Below, one piece after another: positions 53,369 through 61,867 of a DNA stretch of 64,000 nt. A program made the translations under genes and the position numbers. This DNA comes from Cyanobacteria bacterium TGS_CYA1 (GTDB lineage: Bacteria; Cyanobacteriota; Vampirovibrionia; Obscuribacterales; Obscuribacteraceae). Position 1 is the first letter of the stretch. Each line of letters begins with the position of its first letter. Below the pieces are notes generated by a model. That model ran no database searches and was not told where the DNA came from. It saw nothing but the letters and a program-made list of their open reading frames with translations. The DNA is taken from the NCBI GenBank assembly GCA_026129135.1, contig JAHCIQ010000006.1:225815-289814 (forward strand). The letters run 5' to 3'.

Positions 53369-54064
53369 TTAATAGCGTTTGCCCATCATGTCTTTGACTC
53401 GGCTTTGAAATTTAGTGCGACTTTCGCTGTGCAAAATTTTGCCTTTCTTGTTCAAATAAACGAGCCACGGCAGTGAACCAATTTTGTAATGAGTTTTAAG
53501 ATATGCGTTCTCAGGCGCATTACCGTTGAGTCTTCGAAATTCGATATAACGTCCGTATTTGCGCGCAGTGCGCACAAACTCAGCGCTGAATTGCCGAGAA
53601 GCTTTGCTTTTAGGAGACTCAATCAATAATATGGTGCAACGCCCATGCTGTGCTGCCATTTCTTCCGGGGCGAGTGAAGGCGTTTTCTGGCTGATTTCGG
53701 TCAAACCGGCTTTATCGTACTGTTTTACTTTCGATAAATGATCTAGAGCAATCTGGGCGTTTTTCTTCAATTTGGTGTTTGATTTTCCAGCATCTACAAC
53801 CCATTGAAAGTGTTGGCGTGCCAGACTGTTTTGTTTCAGCTCCTGATAACAAAGCCCAAGATAATAATGACCATTGGCATCTAACGGATTGTCACGAACA
53901 GCCTTTTTTAAAACTGGAAGAGCTTTATCGTAATGTTTTTGATTAAAAAGTCCGATTCCCTGCGAAAGCCTTGCCGAGTAAGCATTTGCGGATTGGATAG
54001 CGGTGGGCGCCAAGAGGTAAGAGCAAGCCAGGAAGGACAATATTGCTCTTTTGATTGCCACCAT
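53369..54064 (-). CDS. Secreted TPR plus thioredoxin-fold protein lacking CxxC
   Basis: A 231-aa product with GGAGG 8 nt before the ATG. The signal peptide ends QSANA-YS. Residues ~30-110 are two TPR units. Residues ~135-231 look like a thioredoxin fold: a 'CTILLIESPKSKASRQF' strand-helix, 'YIEFRRLNGN' and the cis-Pro motif 'IGSLPWLVYLNKKGKI'. The redox CxxC is replaced by P-K-S-K, so it cannot act as a dithiol oxidoreductase; it may be a chaperone or scaffold. Confidence 0.78.
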   Translation of the reverse strand: MVAIKRAILSFLACSYLLAPTAIQSANAYSARLSQGIGLFNQKHYDKALPVLKKAVRDNPLDANGHYYLGLCYQELKQNSLARQHFQWVVDAGKSNTKLKKNAQIALDHLSKVKQYDKAGLTEISQKTPSLAPEEMAAQHGRCTILLIESPKSKASRQFSAEFVRTARKYGRYIEFRRLNGNAPENAYLKTHYKIGSLPWLVYLNKKGKILHSESRTKFQSRVKDMMGKRY

Positions 54065-54149
54065 GTTCTTAACCTCCGAAATGTTCGATTGAAGCGAAAT
54101 ACTCTTTAGATATATCCTATTCTTTCATACTAAAAATTCTCAAGAGTTC

Positions 54150-55289
54150 ATGACATCGCTCGATTTCATTAGTTGGTTCATCTTCTTTGGATTAACCGGA
54201 ACAACAATATGGTTGGTCGTCACTTATTTGCGACCAGAAAATGTGGCGCTGAGAAAATTCAACGAAGCAGTAAAACAAAAGGACTTTGCTCTGGCTTTGA
54301 GTCACTGCGAAGATGGATTGACCAGAGATCCAAACAGTGTCAATTTGCTCGTGAACGCTTCTGCAATGTGTATTCCTTTAAAAGAGTTCGAGAAAACACT
54401 TGAGTTCTGCAATCGTGGACTTGCTATTACACCAGGCAATGTCAATCTGCTGTGTAACCGATCTGCCGCCAATAATAATTTGTCTCGGTTTGAAGAAGCT
54501 GAACTCGATGCAAGCAAAGCTATAGAATTGGATTCGAAACAGCTGGCAGCCTATCTCAATCGCGCTTTTGCTTATTTGGTCCAGCGCAAATACAAAGAAG
54601 CCGTGGCTGACTGCAATCAAGCTCAATCTATGAATATGCTCGATGTAGACATCATTCATGCAGAAGCGCTCAATTCGATGAATCGATTCGACGAAGCGAT
54701 GAAAATTTGTCAAAATGCTATGAGTCGCATGGAAAGCCAGTCTATCGATGCAGACTTGTCGGGGCTTTATGTCACCCGCGGAAATATTTATCATGGCATG
54801 CGCAAACCAAAAGAAGCTATTGCCGATTTCGACGAAGCAATCAGAATTAACCCTCGCTGCGAACCAGCTTATGTCAACAGGTCTGGCAGTTATTTGATGC
54901 TTGGTGACATGAAAAAAGCCCAGGACGAACTGGATAATCTCAATCGAATGAAGATTTCAGAAAGTTTGAAAGCTTATCCGATGTACACGCAGATAAGAGT
55001 GTACATTAAACAAAATGAGTGGCAGAAAGCATGGAAAGTGGCTTCCATGGCGCTGGAAAAATATCCCAACTCACCTATTGTAAACGCTATGGTGGCATTT
55101 CTTTATCTGCACGACAATAAACTGAAGGCAGCGCTTGATCATATAAACAAAGCAACTACCCTTGATTCTTTTTCACGTGAAGCGCACTATATACGACACC
55201 AGATTTATGATGCAATGAATGAAAAAGACAAAGCCGAATCAGATAAGAAAATTGCTACCGATTTTGGATATGAGCCTTACTTGACTTAA
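54150..55289 (+). CDS. Membrane-anchored TPR protein
   Basis: A 379-aa protein with one N-terminal transmembrane helix (residues ~6-26) and no cleavable signal, followed by eight or so TPR units through the rest of the chain ('AELDASKAIELDSKQLAAYLNRA' and 'AIADFDEAIRINPRCEPAYVNRSGSY' types). The TPRs most likely face the cytoplasm or periplasm as a protein-interaction platform. A 4-nt gap separates it from the next gene. Confidence 0.85.
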   Translation: MTSLDFISWFIFFGLTGTTIWLVVTYLRPENVALRKFNEAVKQKDFALALSHCEDGLTRDPNSVNLLVNASAMCIPLKEFEKTLEFCNRGLAITPGNVNLLCNRSAANNNLSRFEEAELDASKAIELDSKQLAAYLNRAFAYLVQRKYKEAVADCNQAQSMNMLDVDIIHAEALNSMNRFDEAMKICQNAMSRMESQSIDADLSGLYVTRGNIYHGMRKPKEAIADFDEAIRINPRCEPAYVNRSGSYLMLGDMKKAQDELDNLNRMKISESLKAYPMYTQIRVYIKQNEWQKAWKVASMALEKYPNSPIVNAMVAFLYLHDNKLKAALDHINKATTLDSFSREAHYIRHQIYDAMNEKDKAESDKKIATDFGYEPYLT

Positions 55290-55293
55290 ATAT

Positions 55294-55734
55294 ATGACGT
55301 CGTCTTTTGAAATAGAGATTCGCAATGATTTGCTACAGGCACTGGAGCCGCTGGTACTACGGCTTACCGAAGAATTGAAGAGGCTGATTTCAACAGGGAT
55401 CGATGAATCGGCATATTTAATTTCGTTCGAGATTTATCCTCCGTCATTTATCTCTCGATTTCCTGTTCGCTTTGATTGGTTCGACTCGGACCTTGCGCAA
55501 ATCGAAGGCGGTCCGTTGCTTGTTGGCTCGGGAGGCATTCTCAATAAGAGTCACTATACAAGCAAGGATCCCCTTCCGTTTGCTTTGCCTGTGCTTATTG
55601 ATTGGTTCTCGAAGCGATGGCAGGAAGCGGGAGGTTTTGAGTATTCTCTTCCTGCTTATATTGAGTGCCGCGGTAGTGAAGCAATATATGATTTGAAAAA
55701 TCAAAATTGGGTGGACAGAGCATCAATTACCTAA
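55294..55734 (+). CDS. Hypothetical protein
   Basis: A 146-aa soluble protein. The first ~40 residues form an amphipathic helix ('LLQALEPLVLRLTEELKRLI'), followed by 'YLISFEIYPPSFISRFPVRFDWFDSD' and a C-terminal 'WFSKRWQEAGGFEYSLPAYIE' region. The compact acidic/aromatic style recalls small immunity or adaptor proteins, but I recognise no family. It is likely co-transcribed with the TPR gene and overlaps the lnt 3' end by 8 nt. Confidence 0.6.
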   Translation: MTSSFEIEIRNDLLQALEPLVLRLTEELKRLISTGIDESAYLISFEIYPPSFISRFPVRFDWFDSDLAQIEGGPLLVGSGGILNKSHYTSKDPLPFALPVLIDWFSKRWQEAGGFEYSLPAYIECRGSEAIYDLKNQNWVDRASIT

Positions 55735-57814
55735 ACCAGCGACTGAATGGTGTCAGTTTCGAATCGTAATACACTTCGTTTTTGAGTGTGCAGCATTGAT
55801 TCAACGCAGACTTCTGTAATATCCGGCCGTGCCAATCTATAAAGGCGCTGGGTCCGCTGCTCGTGCCAAAAACGAAGTATCGATGATTCTCAGCAGCTCT
55901 CATCGCGCATACCGCAAGCGATTGATCTCCAAGCAGTTTGGTTTGAAACCACATTGTGTTACTGCAATCGACAAGAAGTTCTCCACCTTTTCTGACTCCA
56001 CTGCAAGCAAGTTCTGGCGCTATTAGTTCGCAGCATATCAGAGGAACTACTTTGTTTTCACCAGAGGTGAAGACTGCGGCTTCGCGTCCAGCTGAATAAC
56101 CTTTGCGCCGAGGTGTCAGGGTGCCACACAACGCCCCCATTGGAGAGTTGAGAAGCCAGCTTGGGCTGTGTTCTCCAAAGGGGACCAAATATTGCTTGCG
56201 ATAAGTCTCGAGATGTGTTTTGCCAGATTTTCCAAGCAGACACGCGGCATTATATTCATTGCCTGTATTGTCGCTATCCACTGCTCCGACAATCCAGTCT
56301 TGATTATTCTTTTTAGCCAACTCATCCATTCTTTTGAAAATCGGTAAGTTTTGGCTTATAGAAATAGGCACCGACCATTCAGGCCAAACACAGACCCCCG
56401 GCGCACTTGAATTTGCTAGTGATAAATAACAATTCCAATGCTTGTTGGGATTTATTTCGTTCAGCCCGAAAAGAATATTGCCTTGCAAAATTGAAAAAAC
56501 TTCTTTGTTTTTATGCTCACTGCATGTGGTGCTAGATTCTAGATGAGCGTTGCCGTAAAGTAAACAACCAAAAATCAGAAACACTGTAATCGACGAGCTG
56601 ACAATCAGAGATTTGCGCCCAGGGGCTAGCGATTTTAGTTCGAATCGTTTGATAATCGAGGCAATTAGACTTGCCACCACTACGTTCGACATTACAATCA
56701 AAAAAGATATTCCAATGCCACCAAATAAAGACGCACATTGCATCAATTCGTTCTGTTTGTATTGAGAATATTCAATCAGGGTCCATGGCATGGCAACTGA
56801 TGTTAGAGCATTTCCGAGCTTGTTAAAGACCAGTACCCAAAGTAGTGGCACAATTAAAAAGGCAAACAATCTCCATTTTCCAGATCGCAAGGGCAGCCAG
56901 TTTACAAGAAAGCAGAACGTACCACAAAGCGCTGCTTGCTGCAGTGAATATAAAAGCCAAACCACTGCATTTGCAAGAGCAGTAAATGGTCTTAGATTTT
57001 CTGGCCAAACCGCAGAGCTGAAGCTGAGAATGAAGAGCGACCATACCAAATTATATGCATAACCAAAAAATACACCTCGGTAAAAAGCCTGGGGAGGGTT
57101 TTTGCTCAAACCGACAAAAATCAGTAAGGGCGCCATGCCAAACCAAGCCAGATACCACTGATCAAAACCTGGTGCAATTAATCCAAATACGCAACCCCAG
57201 AGAGCAAGTGCCAACCAAATCTTTGCCTCATACTTGTAATACGTTTTGTCTCTGATGATAACGTCATGAGAATTAGTTGTGGCTTCTGTAATCGACTGAT
57301 GAAGGGCGATTCGCTTATTTAGATAATTGGCTGAAACGAATAAAACAATAAGAGCAATTAGATTGGCATAGCCTGGAAATTTATGCAGATTATCTGGATA
57401 CCCAAACAGGCTAGCGACAGCAATAATGGCTCCAAAGAGTAAAGATCGTTTGAAAGAAAGTCCAGACCAGTTGGACATCTTTTGTATCCAGCACCAGTTC
57501 CAAAAAATATAAGCAAATGGGATCAGTGCCCCCAACATTGATTCTTTAGGACCAAATGGATAATTTGTGTCCTTTCTATGCAATTTTGCATGCAAACTGG
57601 AAATCAGATAAGTCCAGTAAACATATGCCACTAGCTGAAAAGAAATGGTTATAGGATTTAAGAATTCAAACTTTTGCAGACAAGCCGAAATAGCAACCAG
57701 TGCCACTAATGAATAGCCTGCTAAAAATCTATCGATAGTTATTTGATTAAAATTTAGCAAGCCGAAAATTAAAAACTTGTCGCCAATGAGATACAAATGC
57801 GATGTTTGAGCCAC
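55727..57814 (-). CDS. lnt: Apolipoprotein N-acyltransferase, long form
   Basis: Transfers an acyl chain to the N-terminal Cys of lipoproteins at the inner membrane. At 695 aa it is much longer than the usual ~510 because of an extra N-terminal membrane region (~170 residues with several helices, GTG start). The nitrilase domain has the catalytic triad E479 (WPEWS), K540 (YRKQYLVPFGEH) and C595 (PLICCEL). Lnt is found in diderms, in line with lpxI in this window. The 3' end overlaps the convergent gene by 8 nt. Confidence 0.9.
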   Translation of the reverse strand: MAQTSHLYLIGDKFLIFGLLNFNQITIDRFLAGYSLVALVAISACLQKFEFLNPITISFQLVAYVYWTYLISSLHAKLHRKDTNYPFGPKESMLGALIPFAYIFWNWCWIQKMSNWSGLSFKRSLLFGAIIAVASLFGYPDNLHKFPGYANLIALIVLFVSANYLNKRIALHQSITEATTNSHDVIIRDKTYYKYEAKIWLALALWGCVFGLIAPGFDQWYLAWFGMAPLLIFVGLSKNPPQAFYRGVFFGYAYNLVWSLFILSFSSAVWPENLRPFTALANAVVWLLYSLQQAALCGTFCFLVNWLPLRSGKWRLFAFLIVPLLWVLVFNKLGNALTSVAMPWTLIEYSQYKQNELMQCASLFGGIGISFLIVMSNVVVASLIASIIKRFELKSLAPGRKSLIVSSSITVFLIFGCLLYGNAHLESSTTCSEHKNKEVFSILQGNILFGLNEINPNKHWNCYLSLANSSAPGVCVWPEWSVPISISQNLPIFKRMDELAKKNNQDWIVGAVDSDNTGNEYNAACLLGKSGKTHLETYRKQYLVPFGEHSPSWLLNSPMGALCGTLTPRRKGYSAGREAAVFTSGENKVVPLICCELIAPELACSGVRKGGELLVDCSNTMWFQTKLLGDQSLAVCAMRAAENHRYFVFGTSSGPSAFIDWHGRILQKSALNQCCTLKNEVYYDSKLTPFSRWFR

Positions 57815-57852
57815 AAATCGGGCTTTGTCAAGCGCTCAAATGTCAGCCCCAC

Positions 57853-57861
57853 TGTTATACT
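57853..57861 (+). promoter_or_regulatory. Extended -10 promoter for the small secreted protein gene
   Basis: TGT-TATACT is an extended -10 element with a predicted start near 57868. A strong GGGAGG Shine-Dalgarno (57874-57879) lies 7 nt before the ATG at 57887. Confidence 0.55.
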
Positions 57862-57886
57862 AATAACAATTCTGGGAGGCACCTGA

Positions 57887-58102
57887 ATGAACAATAACAA
57901 ATGTCGGGTCGTGAGCCTGATTTTCACAGCACTCTTTATTTGTCTTGTAAGTTTAGCAAACAGAGCTTACGCAGGCAGTAACACCTTAACCGACGCCCAA
58001 AGACAGATCTTGATCAATTCGTCTTCGACTCCTGCGCCATCAAGTAATACCAGCACTACTCCTTCGACTCCACCGCCGACCCCGCCTTCGCCTAGAGGTT
58101 AG
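57887..58102 (+). CDS. Small secreted Ser/Thr/Pro-rich protein
   Basis: A 71-aa product with a clear signal peptide (residues 1-29, ending NRAYA-GS). The mature 42 residues begin 'NTLTDAQRQILINSS' and then are almost entirely Ser, Thr and Pro (PPPTPPSPRG at the end). It has its own promoter-like element and a strong ribosome site, which supports it as real in spite of its size. It may be a cell-surface or secreted peptide. Confidence 0.68.
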   Translation: MNNNKCRVVSLIFTALFICLVSLANRAYAGSNTLTDAQRQILINSSSTPAPSSNTSTTPSTPPPTPPSPRG

Positions 58103-58113
58103 ACCGAATCGAG

Positions 58114-59220
58114 TCATTCTAATAAATAGTCAAGCCTGCGGCTGTGTTTATCAGCTTCGGTAAAGTCTTTCCTATAAATTTGAACTGCAATTAGCTTCTG
58201 AAGAATCTCAACTTGATCCTGCCAGTTATCGAGTTGAAGCAGCTTCCACTTCAATTTTTTAGCTAGTCCATTTAGCATTACTTTTTCAAGCATAGAATTG
58301 GCAAATAGAATAGGCACGCAAATTGCTGCCAGAGCGCTGTAGTCTCCCCAATTATCGAATGGCCCATCTGCTTTGTTATGTTTACTTTGTACTGCCCATG
58401 AAAGTGACTGTTGCTGAGGCGATCCGGGATAAACAATTGACTTGAGTTGCTCAACTGCTCGATTGGTTCTTTCAAAATTGTCTTCGTGCAAACTTAGGTT
58501 TATCAAATCAACTGCAATCAGCTGATGACTAAACGATTCATAGTTATTGAAGCGATGATCAATTAACGCAAGACCGGTAAAGCCTTCCAGACGTCCCAGA
58601 TAGTTCGAATATTTATATCGCATCAATCCATCTTTAAAATATTTCTTCGCCAGAGCAAAATTTTCGCGTTCAAAGGATACTTGTCCCAGTTGCACATAAC
58701 GATGAGCCATCCGGTTGCTATTCTTGCCGTAGACACGAGCAATAATTCCGTTGCGCTCACTTATCTGTTTGGGATTTTCAGAAAACGTCTCCAGCTTAAA
58801 CTTGCTTGTGATAATCGATTCGTCATTATTCTTTTTCACAAGGAAATTTAGTCTTTCACTAAGTTCTTCATTGCCTAAATCAAATGCAAGTTCAGATGCG
58901 CCCGATATCGCAGGAATGAAGCTTGTGACTACGGCAAAATACAGCATTGCTCCCGTTGCTACAGAACTGATTCTGCCAAAGAAGCTAGAAGAACGATAAT
59001 TCTCTTTGATATACGATTTGATTTTAAGGCTTAGTTTGTCTTTCAATTGGTTCCGGTATCTGTTTAGATAAACTAAAATACCGGCATTGAGAACTGTGAA
59101 AAAAGAAAGATTTCCCCAAAAATACCAGTCCATGTAATTTGGCGAGAAACGATTAAATAGAAACCAGAGCGTGAGGGCGTAATTGCCACAAAAGAATAAT
59201 TCTGCAAAGCGTTGTCGCAT
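58114..59220 (-). CDS. Membrane protein with TPR-like helical repeats
   Basis: A 368-aa protein. Two N-terminal transmembrane helices (~12-52), one at ~85-105, a helical-repeat region (residues ~165-240, 'YVQLGQVSFERENFALAKKYFKDGLMRY') of TPR type, and another hydrophobic segment at ~305-320. GGAG precedes the ATG by about 7 nt. No catalytic motif. The function is unknown. Confidence 0.68.
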   Translation of the reverse strand: MRQRFAELFFCGNYALTLWFLFNRFSPNYMDWYFWGNLSFFTVLNAGILVYLNRYRNQLKDKLSLKIKSYIKENYRSSSFFGRISSVATGAMLYFAVVTSFIPAISGASELAFDLGNEELSERLNFLVKKNNDESIITSKFKLETFSENPKQISERNGIIARVYGKNSNRMAHRYVQLGQVSFERENFALAKKYFKDGLMRYKYSNYLGRLEGFTGLALIDHRFNNYESFSHQLIAVDLINLSLHEDNFERTNRAVEQLKSIVYPGSPQQQSLSWAVQSKHNKADGPFDNWGDYSALAAICVPILFANSMLEKVMLNGLAKKLKWKLLQLDNWQDQVEILQKLIAVQIYRKDFTEADKHSRRLDYLLE

Positions 59221-59401
59221 AAGCGTTCTCCGGTTTGGAAGTAATTAAAGCTGAGCATAGTAACATTCATGAATCTACGATAAATAGTAGCTTTCAGCAT
59301 CAGTAATTCCCCCACTGAAAATGCTTGTCTGGATGAAGACAGTCTCGAAAAAGATGTTATCTCGTAAAGTGAGAACGTCGCAGTTATACTAAGAGGACAT
59401 C

Positions 59402-61243
59402 TTGAGAGGCTTTTTAGTCGTGTCTGATCAGTCCGAGAAATCAAAACAAAAAGAAGTATCTCCACTTGATTCAAAAGTGCGGGAAGCATCTGAGTTTGAG
59501 ACAAAAGAAGCCGGTCTGCATAACCAAGAGAATAAAAAAATCCACGACCAAACTCAGGCCAAGCACAAGATCGAGCATTCAGCTACTGACCTGATGGGTC
59601 TGCAGACGAATCGGGAAACAATGGGACTCGAGGATCGCAAGAAGGGCATCGTATACACAGGAGCCGGATTGGTTCCAATGGTGCCAGATGATTCTACCCG
59701 TTCATATGCCGAAAAACTGAAGGCAATTAAACCAGTCAAAACTGAAGCGGAGCTTGAGGAGCGCAAAGGAGCCGCGACCCTTTCGTGGATGAAAGAGAAA
59801 GGGTTGATAGCTTCAACGCCACCAAATTTTATGAGCGCTCTTACTCCTCAGATGAGAGCAGACGTTATTGCAGCCTTTCAAAAAGGTGGACAGGTTGGTG
59901 AACGTTCAATAAATGAAACCGCCGAAGACATCTTGAGGAAGACTGCCCAGGGGCACATAGACGCAATTAAATTCCCCATAGATTTAGTAATTGCAGCTGG
60001 AAAAGGACTCTGGGCGATTCTTGAATTTGAGCACGATCTTATGTTCGATCCCGAGCGGGCACTGAAAACCGCCGAGACCGCCGGAGATAATATTGGCAAA
60101 GCTCTTGTAGTTGGTATTGAGCTCTGGGCCGGAGGCAGTAAATATGTCTCAGATGTTCAAAAGACAGGCGATTACAAAAAGCCATTCCAGACTCTTGGAG
60201 TTGCGATTAATAACTGGTATGACGGTTTAACTCCTGGCGACCAGATGCATGCAATGGCAATTATCTCAACTGGATTTGGTATGGGAGCAGCTGCTGGTGA
60301 GCTAAGACGATTGTCTAAACCAGGAGCGTTTGTTGAATTCATACAAGAGGCGACTCAGGCACTGCCGAAGAATCCAGAAGCCCAAGCAAAGGCGGCTGAA
60401 AGTATCAAGAAGCTGATAGAGATCTTTTCACGCTCTTATGTTGGAAAATTGAGAACTGCGGGTGGACCTGCAATTGATGTGGCTGATGACATGCTTTATA
60501 TGGAGAGACGTGCCTACAAATCTCCTAAGACAGGCAGAGAGCTAACCCCTGGTAAAGCTGCTGAGGAAGCCGGATTCGATAAACAAACTTTTCAAAAGCT
60601 TGGACCTTTGGAAAAGGTAGAACAGCTAATTAAAAAAGGATTTAAACTAATCGAGCCGAAGCAATATCACATCGATGGTTGCGAGAAACCCCTTTCTGAG
60701 GCTGCTATGGCGAAGCACCTGAAAATAGAAAAAGATGGTTTGCGAGCAATGACTTCTGAACAGCTAGAAGCAAAAGGAATTACAGTCATTGAGCCAGTGA
60801 ACGGTAGATTGCCGATCAATTGGGAATGGGCTGGGAAGAATTACCCTTTCGCAGAAAAGCATCCAGAAATTTTTAACATGCTGCAAAAAGAATACCCCGA
60901 ATTTGCTGAAAAACTCAAAGACGGCATAAAGTTCACCAAAGACGGATACCCTGAATTCAAGCCATTCTCCCTTCGAAAGTTTTCCTTTAAACATCCATTT
61001 CAAACAAGAGAAAAAGATTTTTTCGAAGCCGACAAGAATTTTTGGCCAGACATAAAAACTGCGGCTGAAGGAGAAGCACGGCGGCGTGCTTTGGGTCTAA
61101 CCTGGCATCATATGGAACCTCGCCCTGGCGAGCCTCCAACTATGTTTTTACTTCCAACCATACTGCACGATTCTGTCAAACACAGTGGCGGCATCGCCGC
61201 GAAAATCGGCAACCAGCTCAAAATCACGAATCAATCCCGTTGA
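59402..61243 (+). CDS. Polymorphic toxin with C-terminal WHH nuclease domain
   Basis: The frame opens at TTG 59402 (613 aa); GTG 59420, preceded by GAGAGG, is a good alternative. Residues ~1-75 are charged and disordered. A long alpha-helical region follows, with a short hydrophobic segment near ~285-305. The last ~130 residues form an HNH/Endo VII-superfamily toxin domain of the WHH type: W568-H569-H570, then 'MFLLP' and H589 and H594 (LHDSVKHSGG), with the usual 'DGIKFTKDGYPEF' lead-in. WHH domains are nuclease tips of secreted or contact-delivered toxins. There is no Sec signal, so delivery is unknown. The SUKH gene 15 nt downstream is the expected immunity partner. Confidence 0.86.
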   Translation: MRGFLVVSDQSEKSKQKEVSPLDSKVREASEFETKEAGLHNQENKKIHDQTQAKHKIEHSATDLMGLQTNRETMGLEDRKKGIVYTGAGLVPMVPDDSTRSYAEKLKAIKPVKTEAELEERKGAATLSWMKEKGLIASTPPNFMSALTPQMRADVIAAFQKGGQVGERSINETAEDILRKTAQGHIDAIKFPIDLVIAAGKGLWAILEFEHDLMFDPERALKTAETAGDNIGKALVVGIELWAGGSKYVSDVQKTGDYKKPFQTLGVAINNWYDGLTPGDQMHAMAIISTGFGMGAAAGELRRLSKPGAFVEFIQEATQALPKNPEAQAKAAESIKKLIEIFSRSYVGKLRTAGGPAIDVADDMLYMERRAYKSPKTGRELTPGKAAEEAGFDKQTFQKLGPLEKVEQLIKKGFKLIEPKQYHIDGCEKPLSEAAMAKHLKIEKDGLRAMTSEQLEAKGITVIEPVNGRLPINWEWAGKNYPFAEKHPEIFNMLQKEYPEFAEKLKDGIKFTKDGYPEFKPFSLRKFSFKHPFQTREKDFFEADKNFWPDIKTAAEGEARRRALGLTWHHMEPRPGEPPTMFLLPTILHDSVKHSGGIAAKIGNQLKITNQSR

Positions 61244-61258
61244 AGGAAACTTACCGCA

Positions 61259-61822
61259 ATGATTGAAATACTGTCTCCAGGTCCATCAATAAAACTTGAA
61301 CAAATCGACAATATTGAAAAGACACTGAAAGTGAGCTTTCCAGAAGACTACAAACGCTTTCTGTTAGCTAATAACGGAGGAACTCCTTCCCCTGGAGCAT
61401 TCAACTGTGTCGACGGTGAAAGCTCTAGTGTCTGCGGATTTCATGAAATTGGAGCTGATGATCACAAAGATATTCTCAATGTCGCTAAAATTCGAAAGGA
61501 CAGATTGCCAAAGAATTTTGTAGCCATTGCTTGCGATGGAGGCGGAAATGAAATCTGTATCGACTGTGAGCCAGGACAAGACTATGGCAAAGTTTATTTC
61601 TGGGAGCATGAAACGGAAGCCGACCTTTCCCAGGGGGAGACGCCTGAGACTGCAGGCAACATCCATCTGATAGCCCCCAGTTTTACCAAGTTTCTTGAAT
61701 GCCTACATGAAGCTCCGATGACTGAAACTTCACCGGAACTAAAAGGTGAGTTAAGCACACCACCTGAAAATGAAGGAGTCTACGAGGCAATGCTAAAGCG
61801 AAAGGGACTAATGCGAGAGTAA
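61259..61822 (+). CDS. SUKH/SMI1-KNR4 family immunity protein
   Basis: A 187-aa protein with the SUKH signature 'SFPEDYKRFLLANNGG' and later 'PKNFVAIACDGGGNEICIDCEPGQDYGKVYFWEHE', then 'SFTKFLECL'. SUKH proteins neutralise nuclease toxins, typically WHH and HNH types. It starts 15 nt after the toxin stop, with a GAAGGA site overlapping that stop, so the two form one transcript. The acidic character suits binding to a basic nuclease. Confidence 0.9.
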   Translation: MIEILSPGPSIKLEQIDNIEKTLKVSFPEDYKRFLLANNGGTPSPGAFNCVDGESSSVCGFHEIGADDHKDILNVAKIRKDRLPKNFVAIACDGGGNEICIDCEPGQDYGKVYFWEHETEADLSQGETPETAGNIHLIAPSFTKFLECLHEAPMTETSPELKGELSTPPENEGVYEAMLKRKGLMRE

Positions 61823-61867
61823 TGAAATTGCTAATCTAGCCATCGACAACTTGTCTTTATCGCCTTG

